From an uncultured Clostridia bacterium (GTDB taxonomy: Bacteria > Bacillota > Clostridia > Christensenellales > UBA1242): a stretch of 6,677 nt of DNA. Each line of letters opens with the position of its first letter. The first letter of the stretch is position 1. The notes under the pieces are model-generated. The model ran no database searches. It was not told the origin of the DNA and saw only the letters and a list, made by a program, of their open reading frames with translations. The translations under genes were made by a program, and so were the position numbers. Shown here piece by piece: positions 1 through 6,044 of the stretch. The stretch covers positions 1-6,677 of the forward strand of contig CAKVCH010000036.1 of assembly GCA_934725745.1 (NCBI GenBank), read 5' to 3'.

Positions 1-1543
1 ATATGATTCAGACAACTTTTACGGCTCGACAAGATACAATTACAAGATAACGAAAAAGCGTTACACGGGCGTTATAAATGCCACTGATAGACTCGTTGAC
101 TACAACCCAGAATACACTGCAAGCCAACTTAAATCCATTATTCAAAGTATGCTCATTTGCGATATGTCTCTTGTTCAAGAAGTTCAAATAAGGGATGTTT
201 TAGCAGATAGAATACTTGACTTTGACACGGAAGATTGGGTGAGCGAGTTTGTCGATTGCGCGTCGCCAAAGAAAATAAAATTTATCATAATTTTTAAAGA
301 CCCAACGGTTGCAAATAGAGAAGATGTGGGCGCCGAACTTACATTCAAAAAAATCAGCATTACAAGCGACCTTTTGTCTCCAGCGGACGACGACGCGTCT
401 TATACATATTCTGGAAACGCGGTGTATAAAGAACTTGCTTTCCGCGGAGTCTCTCTTGCGCCAAACAAAAAGGGCGGGACAAAAGAAACAATCCTTGACG
501 GGCAATATACAATCGTTTACGGCAAGAAAAAGGGCACGGAATATGACACAAGTTATGTCACTGTAAACGACCGCTTAGGCAACTTGATTTTTGTTTTAAA
601 ATACAACTATTATGTTGAAAACGCATCGGGAGAGTTCGACCTTATGGAAGGCTTTTTCCCAATTTCGCCAAATGTCGTTCAAGTGGACGGCGAGAGCGTA
701 ATAAAGAGTTATAAAGTAGAATATTTTATTGAGAGTTCAGGCTCAAATTACTTAACGAGCGTATCTTTAAGAGAGAAAACATTTACTATTGCAAAAACGA
801 CCGACCTTGGTATTTTTGTCAAAAACTACACGACAACTTACACGGGGAACGACTTGTCAAGTCTATTTAACGAGTCTCTTATTGAAGTGACAAATTCGCT
901 TGGTAGAGCAGTTAATTTTAGATTATTTAAGAAATCTAACGACTTGTCAACGGGTGTCTATAACGAAAACAACGGCATTTGTCTAGTCTATTCAATCACA
1001 AAAGACGGCTTTGAAATGGCGCGTATTGTAGACGCGGGCGAATATAAAATTAGGGTCGCGCTTATGTATTTCTCGACCTTTAAACCACAAAATTATTTTG
1101 GCTCTTTAAACCTAAACGGCACAAAATACACTGCTGAACAAATTGTTGAGCGCGGGGCGGACACGGATGTAACCTACGCTGTCGGTGTTGAGGTGAAGTT
1201 TGTTGTCGATAAAGCGCCTTTCCCTTATACACTTTCAAATGTGGAAGATTTCGCAACTGGAACAAATTTCCGAGTCGCACAAAGGGAAATCGATGGTAGT
1301 ACAAAAACGATTATAGAGATAGCAAACGACGGCACTTTCGCGTTAAACGAAGAAGCCTTAAAAGATTTTACCCTTTCGTTCTCAAAAGGCAGTAGCAGTT
1401 TTTCGGATGTTAGCGATTTGGTCGTTGAAGAAGAATCGGACTACACCGACTTCTACTTTGACTTGATTTGCGTGTCGGGCAACTTTCAATCAAGCGAAAG
1501 ATTTATTATCCGCAAATACGCTGGCGCACTTCCAGAAGATTGA
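1..1543 (+). CDS. C-terminal part of a large repeat-built surface/secreted protein (5' end outside window)
   Basis: The frame is open from base 2 to the TGA at 1541-1543, giving 513 residues. The ATG at 149 is internal, because 49 codons in the same frame precede it without a stop, so this is a 5'-truncated gene. No catalytic motif is visible. The protein looks like tandem beta-sandwich modules. Apparent module ends read like ITKK (residues 16-19 of the fragment), TFTIAK (about 260-265) and VKFVVDKAP (about 398-406). New modules begin with YTYSGN (about 134-139) and TTTYTGN (about 277-283). The run DAGEYKI followed by NY (about 344-364) resembles the 'aGtY..NY..itKa' pattern of MBG/YDG-type bacterial Ig-like repeats. 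An extracellular structural or adhesive role is inferred from this. The C-terminus, ending ALPED, has no LPXTG motif, hydrophobic helix or charged tail, so any anchor must lie upstream or be non-covalent. Two terminators follow. The gene is certain; the function is only a class-level guess. Confidence 0.8.
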   Translation, partial: YDSDNFYGSTRYNYKITKKRYTGVINATDRLVDYNPEYTASQLKSIIQSMLICDMSLVQEVQIRDVLADRILDFDTEDWVSEFVDCASPKKIKFIIIFKDPTVANREDVGAELTFKKISITSDLLSPADDDASYTYSGNAVYKELAFRGVSLAPNKKGGTKETILDGQYTIVYGKKKGTEYDTSYVTVNDRLGNLIFVLKYNYYVENASGEFDLMEGFFPISPNVVQVDGESVIKSYKVEYFIESSGSNYLTSVSLREKTFTIAKTTDLGIFVKNYTTTYTGNDLSSLFNESLIEVTNSLGRAVNFRLFKKSNDLSTGVYNENNGICLVYSITKDGFEMARIVDAGEYKIRVALMYFSTFKPQNYFGSLNLNGTKYTAEQIVERGADTDVTYAVGVEVKFVVDKAPFPYTLSNVEDFATGTNFRVAQREIDGSTKTIIEIANDGTFALNEEALKDFTLSFSKGSSSFSDVSDLVVEEESDYTDFYFDLICVSGNFQSSERFIIRKYAGALPED

Positions 1544-1610
1544 GAAATTGGAACGACCGACAAGGGGTATTAGATAACGCATTGTCTTTAAAAGTTTAAT
1601 ATTAAAATTA

Positions 1611-1643
1611 AAAAGGTTGGAGAAGCATTTTCTTCAACCTTTT
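1611..1643 (+). terminator. Rho-independent terminator 1 downstream of the surface-protein gene
   Basis: A perfect 9-bp stem, AAAAGGTTG (1611-1619) with CAACCTTTT (1635-1643), encloses a 15-base segment that can pair further (AAG with CTT). It lies 68 bases after the TGA at 1543. The stem's own T-run is followed by ATCTT, so the U-tract is modest. The A-rich left arm means it could also work from the other strand. Confidence 0.7.
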
Positions 1644-1704
1644 ATCTTAATTGGCAAAATTAAGAATATGAAAAATCAAGTAGAGATTTTAAACTGCAAG
1701 CATT

Positions 1705-1742
1705 GATTTTAAAAGATTGGTGTTAAGATTTTAAAAGGTTGG
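1705..1742. repeat. Imperfect 16-bp direct repeat (GATTTTAAAAGRTTGG)
   Basis: The 16-base unit at 1705-1720 recurs at 1727-1742 with one difference (A or G at the eleventh base). The second copy overlaps the left arm of terminator 2. Its last ten bases, AAAAGGTTGG, also form the left arm of terminator 1 at 1611-1620, so this core occurs three times in the spacer. It probably arose by local duplication of terminator sequence; no function is evident. Confidence 0.55.
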
Positions 1743-1766
1743 AAAATTGTTTTTCTTTAACCTTTT
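1733..1766 (+). terminator. Rho-independent terminator 2, similar in sequence to terminator 1
   Basis: AAAAGGTT (1733-1740) pairs with AACCTTTT (1759-1766). The inner GGAAAA can pair with TTTTCT to lengthen the stem. It is followed directly by a long T-rich tract (TTGTTTTTGGTTTTTC), making it the stronger of the two terminators. It may be a back-up for the upstream gene or may end a short transcript arising between the two hairpins; no promoter for such a transcript was recognised. Confidence 0.7.
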
Positions 1767-1814
1767 TTGTTTTTGGTTTTTCTTTTAACTTTTTTGTAGC
1801 GTATTTTCTCAATC

Positions 1815-1843
1815 TTGACTTTTTAAGGGAAAAATGGTAGTCT
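1815..1843 (+). promoter_or_regulatory. Possible sigma-A promoter for the 710-residue protein gene
   Basis: TTGACT (1815-1820) is separated by 17 bases from TAGTCT (1838-1843). A TGG just before the second hexamer gives an extended -10 (TGn) context. The -35 matches consensus at five of six positions, but the -10 matches at only three. A start about 7 bases downstream would leave a very short leader containing the ribosome binding site at 1851-1854. The gene is preceded by two terminators, so a promoter is needed somewhere in this spacer. Confidence 0.4.
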
Positions 1844-1863
1844 AAAAAAAGGAGAAAAGGAAA

Positions 1864-3996
1864 GTGATTGACGCAAAAAGAATCGCGATTTTACAAAAAA
1901 TTTATAGCAAATTAAATGAAAAAACGCCTTCTAATTTTGACCCGAGTTTTAATATAAGGTCTTACAGTGAAAGTATTTTGGAAGACCTATTTTTGGCTTT
2001 AGGCAATGACGACGATAAGTTGACTCTTGCCCAAGTTGCTCATAATAGCGACCTATGTCGCACCCTTGCTGAAAAGAAAGAACTAGGTCTAGTGGAGTCT
2101 CTTAGATACGAGCGACTAAAAAGTGTAAATTCGGAACTTTATAAAACCATAAATTTTGACATTCTAAGTGACGACTACGCTTTTTTAAAGGACGAGTTAC
2201 CCCTAATTACAATTGACCAAAATGTTCAGATGCGCATTTTGTCTTTAAATAAAAATAGGCTAGATTGGTTTAAACAAGTTTTTAGTAGAGTAAAAGAAAT
2301 TTCTAGTTATCCACCTTACTACATTTCGCGAATTTTGGAAAATATTGGCGACAGTCCCTTTGAAGATTGCCCACCTTTTAAGTCAAAATGTGTGAAATTA
2401 TGTGATATTTTGGATAAAAACAAAGAACCTTTAACTGAAATGGAACTAGACAACATTATATATATGTTGTCGTCGTCGGGCGGGGCACAGTATGCAAAAT
2501 ATGTCGACGAAAAATCTGACATTTCAAATATTCAATCTCCGCAATTTAAGCTGGCACTTTCTTTAAATGATTTTATTTCCGACCAAAAATTGACTAAAAA
2601 TAAGGACATAAACGGCATAAAACAAGCATTTTTACTCCGTTTTTTTGGAATTTTGTTTGATGACAAAGAAAATCCGCGTAACGATATGGCGTTGCAAATT
2701 TTGGCGCGTTTTAATCCAAATGGGCTTGAAATAACAGACGAAAATAATTGGTTATTTTTGACCTATACGAACTTAAAAAAGGTTTATTCAGAGAAAAATT
2801 CCGACCTTTTAATTCAAATCTATGAGTCGCTTGACTCGCAAAAAGTTTCTCCGACATTAAATGCAATGACGACCTTTCAAAATGAGCTTAGAAGAGAGTT
2901 TTCAAAACAGACAAACGAAGCGCTTTTTAAGACAAAAAAGGGAAAAATAAAGGAATATAACGGTGTAAAAGTTATCGAGCCAGACGGCGATTTTAAGTTG
3001 CTTGTGACTGCAATTGGCGCGTTTGGAGTTTTAAAAACACCAGAAAATTTTAATGATTATTGGAATAGTAGGCTTATTAGGTCACATGGCAATTGTTGCT
3101 CGCTTATTGCAAACGACAGCCTTGCAATGGCGCGCGTTAGGACGGTAATTTTTGGCTTTGAAGATATGCCACTTGATAGCCTTTTGGCTGAGAGTAATAC
3201 AGACATAAACACAACCCCAAAAAGTTGTCACTATGATATTAACGGACATGTTAAATGGCAACACTATTTTTCGCCACAAACGCTCATTGATAGAACCCGC
3301 TATTATTTTAACGAACTCGTCTATGAGCGCAAAAATTTGGACAAAAACGCTCAAAATTTCAAGAAAAACCCCGACTATCTTGTTTTTATAAAGGAATATG
3401 AAGACGGTGTTTTAGATAGATATAAGGACAATGAAAAGGCGCTTGAATATATCAAAAAACAACTTGAAGACGAAGAAAAGCGCTTTAAAATAACCCTTAA
3501 AGCGTCGCAAGATTTTGGGGATTTGCCGATTGTCCTAATTAACCGCGAAAGTTGCGCGAAAGCGCAGAGAAAAATGGTCGACGAAATGGCAAAGGAGTTT
3601 GAAAAGACCCATAACCCAGATTTAATCCCAAAAATGCTTACAAAATTTCAAAACAATTACACGGGGCTTCGCGATTTTGCAGGGTCGCACATTCTTAATA
3701 AAAGCACCTATTTCCCACGAAAGAGAATGCGAGAGTTGCAGTTTATGATTGAAGATTATATTCTAAATGAACCCGACAAAAAGAAGTGGTCGCCCGTACT
3801 TGACAGTTATCAAAGCGTCATTTCAAAGGAAGAAAAAATTTGTAGTCCAAGCACTGTTACTTTTGCGCTTGACCCAAAATCCACTCAAGAAACCATAAAT
3901 AATGTAATTGCTAAAAAGATTTTATCTCTGTCGCGCAATGACGCCGATAATTTGGAAAGTATTTCATCCAAAGAAGAGTCGTCTCCCGAGCACTAA
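1864..3996 (+). CDS. Uncharacterised 710-residue soluble protein with a conserved-looking core domain
   Basis: The frame starts at a GTG with GGAG (1851-1854) nine bases upstream and ends in TAA. No ATG lies close enough to that binding site to compete. There is no signal peptide or membrane helix, so it is predicted cytoplasmic. Residues 1-350 look mostly helical and are not recognised. Residues about 366-570 look like one alpha/beta domain. Landmarks in order are a hydrophobic strand LLVTAIGAFG (379-388), RSHGNCCS (406-413), GFEDMPLDSLL (431-441), a basic helix DRTR (476-479), NELVYER (483-489), PDYLVFI (503-509), a charged helix (about 515-545) and LPIVLINRE (554-562). From memory, similar strings (a short NE..ER segment, then PDY+hydrophobic strand, then PIV..NRE) occur in unannotated Bacillota proteins, but I cannot name a family. 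An ADP-ribosyltransferase-like fold is conceivable but unproven. The tail (about 690-710) is acidic, Ser-rich and probably disordered. It appears monocistronic, between terminators. Confidence 0.88.
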   Translation: MIDAKRIAILQKIYSKLNEKTPSNFDPSFNIRSYSESILEDLFLALGNDDDKLTLAQVAHNSDLCRTLAEKKELGLVESLRYERLKSVNSELYKTINFDILSDDYAFLKDELPLITIDQNVQMRILSLNKNRLDWFKQVFSRVKEISSYPPYYISRILENIGDSPFEDCPPFKSKCVKLCDILDKNKEPLTEMELDNIIYMLSSSGGAQYAKYVDEKSDISNIQSPQFKLALSLNDFISDQKLTKNKDINGIKQAFLLRFFGILFDDKENPRNDMALQILARFNPNGLEITDENNWLFLTYTNLKKVYSEKNSDLLIQIYESLDSQKVSPTLNAMTTFQNELRREFSKQTNEALFKTKKGKIKEYNGVKVIEPDGDFKLLVTAIGAFGVLKTPENFNDYWNSRLIRSHGNCCSLIANDSLAMARVRTVIFGFEDMPLDSLLAESNTDINTTPKSCHYDINGHVKWQHYFSPQTLIDRTRYYFNELVYERKNLDKNAQNFKKNPDYLVFIKEYEDGVLDRYKDNEKALEYIKKQLEDEEKRFKITLKASQDFGDLPIVLINRESCAKAQRKMVDEMAKEFEKTHNPDLIPKMLTKFQNNYTGLRDFAGSHILNKSTYFPRKRMRELQFMIEDYILNEPDKKKWSPVLDSYQSVISKEEKICSPSTVTFALDPKSTQETINNVIAKKILSLSRNDADNLESISSKEESSPEH

Positions 3997-4059
3997 ATTT
4001 TACTAAATGTGGATAAGTTGAGAGAAAATTTGGTGTTTTTTAAAAAAAATAGTAAATAA

Positions 4060-4088
4060 AAAAGAGCGGATTTTGGGTCCGTTCTTTT
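4060..4088. terminator. Bidirectional terminator between the 710-residue protein gene and rpmE
   Basis: AAAAGAGCGGA (4060-4070) and TCCGTTCTTTT (4078-4088) form an 11-bp stem with one G-T wobble around a 7-base loop. On the minus strand the stem is followed by TTTTTTATTT, a good U-tract for ending rpmE. On the plus strand it is followed by GGTTTTAATT, a weaker tract that can end the upstream gene. It lies 63 bases past the upstream stop and about 50 bases past the rpmE stop. Confidence 0.85.
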
Positions 4089-4114
4089 GGTTTTAATTGT
4101 GCTTTTGTGTAGCA

Positions 4115-4150
4115 AAAGATTACAAATTGTGTAAAGATTACAAATTGTGT
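4115..4150. repeat. Perfect 18-bp tandem duplication across the rpmE stop codon
   Basis: Two identical copies of AAAGATTACAAATTGTGT lie head to tail at 4115-4132 and 4133-4150. On the minus strand each unit reads CAC AAT TTG TAA TCT TTA (last base varying outside the repeat), i.e. His-Asn-Leu-stop. The functional rpmE C-terminus uses the 4133-4150 copy and the other is an untranslated in-frame echo. The likely origin is a replication-slippage duplication, neutral for the protein. Confidence 0.9.
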
Positions 4151-4341
4151 CTTTTTTGGAATTTTTCGACCTTTCCGCTAGCGTCAACAATCTTTTGTTT
4201 GCCAGTAAAGAATGGGTGACATTTGCTACAAATATCGATTTTAAGTGTTTCGCCTGGCTTTGTCGACTTTGTGACAAACTTTTCCCCGCAAGCGCAAACA
4301 ACTTCTACATCATGATAATTTGGTTGGATTTCTTTGTTCAT
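4138..4341 (-). CDS. rpmE: 50S ribosomal protein L31, zinc-binding (C+) type
   Basis: The gene encodes 67 residues, the usual length for bacterial L31, a late-assembling protein at the large-subunit central protuberance that contributes to the bridge with the small subunit. The family pattern is clear: an N-terminal segment with P7 and Y9-H10, then CAC (C16, C18), then [13 protein letters not shown] (residues 38-50, with C38 and C41). The four cysteines identify the zinc-ribbon form rather than the zinc-free RpmE2 paralogue, which generally lacks them. The start is an ATG (complement of 4339-4341) with a perfect AGGAGG (complement of 4348-4353) six bases upstream. It has its own promoter (4382-4410) and terminator (4060-4088), so it appears monocistronic. 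It converges with the 710-residue protein gene and diverges from the SHOCT-like membrane protein gene. No Zur-like operator is evident. Identification is secure. Confidence 0.97.
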   Translation of the reverse strand: MNKEIQPNYHDVEVVCACGEKFVTKSTKPGETLKIDICSKCHPFFTGKQKIVDASGKVEKFQKRHNL

Positions 4342-4381
4342 TTTTTGCCTCCTGTAACCTTTAAGTTCTATTCTAACGCCT

Positions 4382-4410
4382 AGTATAACTTATTGTGCGA
4401 TTTTAGTCAA
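4382..4410 (-). promoter_or_regulatory. Sigma-A promoter of rpmE
   Basis: Read on the minus strand, TTGACT (complement of 4405-4410) is separated by exactly 17 bases from TATACT (complement of 4382-4387), each one base off consensus. Transcription should begin near 4375, giving a leader of about 34 bases that includes the AGGAGG. The DNA upstream of the -35 (4411-4440) has A- and T-tracts like an UP element, as expected for a highly expressed ribosomal gene. Confidence 0.85.
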
Positions 4411-4739
4411 TGTTTTTTTATCGTTCGCGAAAAAATATTTTTTTTCATTATTTTCATATTGATAAGATTTTTTATATGTTCACCTTTTATCTCAAAAAGA
4501 TATGGTCGTAAAAACTTTTTTAAAATGTGATATGGATATCTTTTTAAACTAATTTTTATTTTGCGTGAAAGTTCTTTTTTTGGAAATAATTGCTAAGGGG
4601 TGAAAAAGTTAATAAAAAGCACTTAAAACAAATGCAAATTTTTTGCACTTATAAATATCAATTTTTATCAAAATAAAAAACGAAATTAAGTCGCTTTTTA
4701 AGTCTTCCAAAAAAGGTTTTAAAAATTGCCATACTTTAT
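4411..4739. other. AT-rich non-coding spacer between divergent promoters
   Basis: No credible gene was found on either strand; reading frames are short and lack plausible ribosome binding sites or protein-like composition. Visible items are minor. They are a short hairpin TCG-TTCG-CGA at 4421-4430 beside the rpmE -35, a 10-bp inverted repeat AAAAAGATAT/ATATCTTTTT at 4494-4503 and 4536-4545, and a tight palindrome TGCAAA-TTT-TTTGCA at 4633-4647. All are within what such AT-rich sequence can produce by chance, although the last two could be protein-binding sites. Confidence 0.6.
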
Positions 4740-4768
4740 TTGACAAAAAAAATTAAAAATTATATCAT
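4740..4768 (+). promoter_or_regulatory. Sigma-A promoter of the SHOCT-like membrane protein gene
   Basis: A consensus TTGACA (4740-4745) is followed after exactly 17 bases by TATCAT (4763-4768), one base off consensus. A start near 4775 would give an unusually long leader of about 158 bases before the ATG at 4933. The leader opens with a G-rich island (about 4783-4798) in otherwise A/T sequence and includes the palindrome AACAAA-A-TTTGTT (4810-4822). Confidence 0.7.
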
Positions 4769-4932
4769 TATTTTGTAGAAAAGTAGGCTGGGATGGGGCT
4801 TTTTTAAGGAACAAAATTTGTTTAATATTTAGTGCAAAATAAAAGCAATTTTTTTGGAAAAATTTTCACACTTTTTTTAAAAAAAATATTTCAAAAAATA
4901 CTTTTTTATTGACAAATTTTTTAGGAGTTTTT

Positions 4933-5871
4933 ATGAAAAAAGGCACTCTTATTTTTAGCGGGATTTTAACCTTAATTTTTTCGGTTTTTTTGCTCGCAGT
5001 TTCAGTTTTAATGCTTGGCGTTAAACTTAATTTAGAGTTTATAACAAATCTACTAAATGTGGAATTTTTAGCGAAAACTGTCGCTATTTGTTCGCTAATT
5101 TTTGTTACGCCCGTGGCGTCATTTTTCCCTGATAATGCGGATTTAATAGGGACTATTTTAGTGGGACTTCTTTTGGCGTATAGCGTATTTTCTTTGGTGT
5201 CTAGCATTATTCAATTTGCAAACACGAAAAAGGACGAAGAAAAACTCGTTAAAGCAAAAAAACTTAGCAAAATTGCGGATATTTTTAGAATAATTTTCTG
5301 TGTTTTTGTCTTGCTATTTATCATTTTAAGTTTTGTAAAAGACGAAGTAAAATCTGCAAGCGAAATCGTGGCTTCTGCGCTTAATTTTTCCTATATAAAT
5401 TTAATAGTCGCGTGCGCGTTCCTACTTGTAGGCATTTTGATGTTTGTTTTGCCTATGGTGGCGTACAAATATGTCGGGAAAAACGCGGATGCACAAAATA
5501 TGCAAGGGCAGAACGCGCAAGGTCAATATGTTGAGAACACGCAAGATGGGAATTATGCGGGACAATATGATAACGCGCAATATCAAGGTGGGCAATATGC
5601 TTATGACGCGGGACAACAAATGGGTAGGCAAGACCAATATTACGCCTATAACGACACCCAACCTATCAATCCAAACGACCTTATTAACGACCAAACGCAA
5701 CAAGGCGAAATGTTTAACCTTGTGCCTGGGCAAGACGGAATTCCACAAAACATAACCCAAAAAGGGCTTGAAGACTTGGCAAGGCTTGAGCGTCTTCGCG
5801 CGAGTGGTGCGATTGACGATAGGAACTATTACGCCCTGAAACAAAAAATTTGTTCAACAAACCTTAGTTAA
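4933..5871 (+). CDS. Multi-pass membrane protein with Q/N/G/Y-rich linker and C-terminal SHOCT-like domain
   Basis: The ATG at 4933 is preferred because AGGAG (4923-4927) sits five bases upstream; an in-frame TTG at 4909 has no such site and would translate the ribosome binding site. The product is 312 residues. Hydrophobic helices lie at about 5-28, 71-94, 118-136 and 155-178. A weaker hydrophobic stretch at 47-64 may be re-entrant. The lysine-rich loop at 99-113 fits the cytoplasm, giving an N-in/C-in four-helix topology. Residues about 184-265 are low-complexity, rich in Gln, Asn, Gly and Tyr, with QGQ, QYD and NAQ-like units. Residues about 278-307 (LEDLARLERLRASGAIDD then YYALKQKI) match the SHOCT pattern: a leucine helix, 'G-x-I', then a second helix. 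SHOCT modules are short C-terminal domains of unknown precise role, often on membrane or secreted proteins and thought to mediate oligomerisation. No enzymatic motif is seen. It is transcribed divergently from rpmE. Confidence 0.88.
   Translation: MKKGTLIFSGILTLIFSVFLLAVSVLMLGVKLNLEFITNLLNVEFLAKTVAICSLIFVTPVASFFPDNADLIGTILVGLLLAYSVFSLVSSIIQFANTKKDEEKLVKAKKLSKIADIFRIIFCVFVLLFIILSFVKDEVKSASEIVASALNFSYINLIVACAFLLVGILMFVLPMVAYKYVGKNADAQNMQGQNAQGQYVENTQDGNYAGQYDNAQYQGGQYAYDAGQQMGRQDQYYAYNDTQPINPNDLINDQTQQGEMFNLVPGQDGIPQNITQKGLEDLARLERLRASGAIDDRNYYALKQKICSTNLS
5482..5682 (+). repeat. Degenerate Q/N/G/Y-rich low-complexity coding region
   Basis: Within the membrane-protein gene, bases 5482-5682 repeat short words such as CAATATGA/CAATATG, AACGCGCAA and GCGGGACAA (the last at 5557 and 5608). 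They encode loosely repeated Gln-Gly-Gln, Asn-Ala-Gln and Gln-Tyr units between the last membrane helix and the SHOCT-like domain. The units are too degenerate for a fixed period. The segment probably forms a flexible tether and may vary in length among strains. Confidence 0.6.
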
Positions 5872-6044
5872 AGACTATTAAAGTTTAAAAATTAAAAACG
5901 GTTGTTTAAAATCTGTTTTATGAGCCATTTTAAGAAATTTTGTAAAGTTTAGTAAAAAGGAAAGTATCTTAAAACATAAAAAATTACTAAAAAAAATTTT
6001 AAAATTGGTAAAGACAATTAAAAAAGAAGAAAAAAGGAGAAGTT

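Noticed and set aside
149..1543. ATG at 149 as the true start of the first gene
   Set aside because: The same frame is open back to base 2 with protein-like codons (including an ITKK-type module end), and no ribosome binding site precedes 149, so the gene enters from outside the window.
1541..1573. TGA at 1541 read as tryptophan (Mycoplasma-type code), extending the protein by about ten residues
   Set aside because: All tryptophans checked in the other genes are TGG, no in-frame TGA occurs inside any gene, and terminators follow shortly after; the standard code is simpler.
3993..4383. Overlapping reading frames opposite or out of frame with rpmE
   Set aside because: They cover the terminator, the rpmE gene and its promoter, and lack ribosome binding sites; rpmE is unmistakable in this region.
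4600..4626. Eight-codon GTG leader peptide (GTG AAA AAG TTA ...)
   Set aside because: It lies upstream of the likely promoter for the next gene and has no attenuator structure after it; chance reading frame.
4909..4932. TTG at 4909 as start of the membrane protein
   Set aside because: It lacks a ribosome binding site, and AGGAG at 4923-4927 is correctly placed for the ATG at 4933.
4909..4937. TTGACA at 4909-4914 as a second promoter -35
   Set aside because: The hexamer 17 bases on (TATGAA) overlaps the start codon, so transcription would begin inside the gene and lose the ribosome binding site.
4866..5207. 113-codon minus-strand frame opposite the membrane-protein gene
   Set aside because: Lysine- and phenylalanine-rich translation is what AT-rich antisense gives; no start signal or recognisable motif.
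5895..5919. Terminator after the SHOCT-like gene (AAAACGG with CTGTTTT)
   Set aside because: A seven-pair, wobble-containing AT stem with an 11-base loop and no good U-tract is too weak to call.
5940..5970. Promoter for the last gene (TTGTAA with TATCTT)
   Set aside because: The spacer is 19 bases and both hexamers match consensus poorly; this AT-rich stretch offers several equally weak alternatives.
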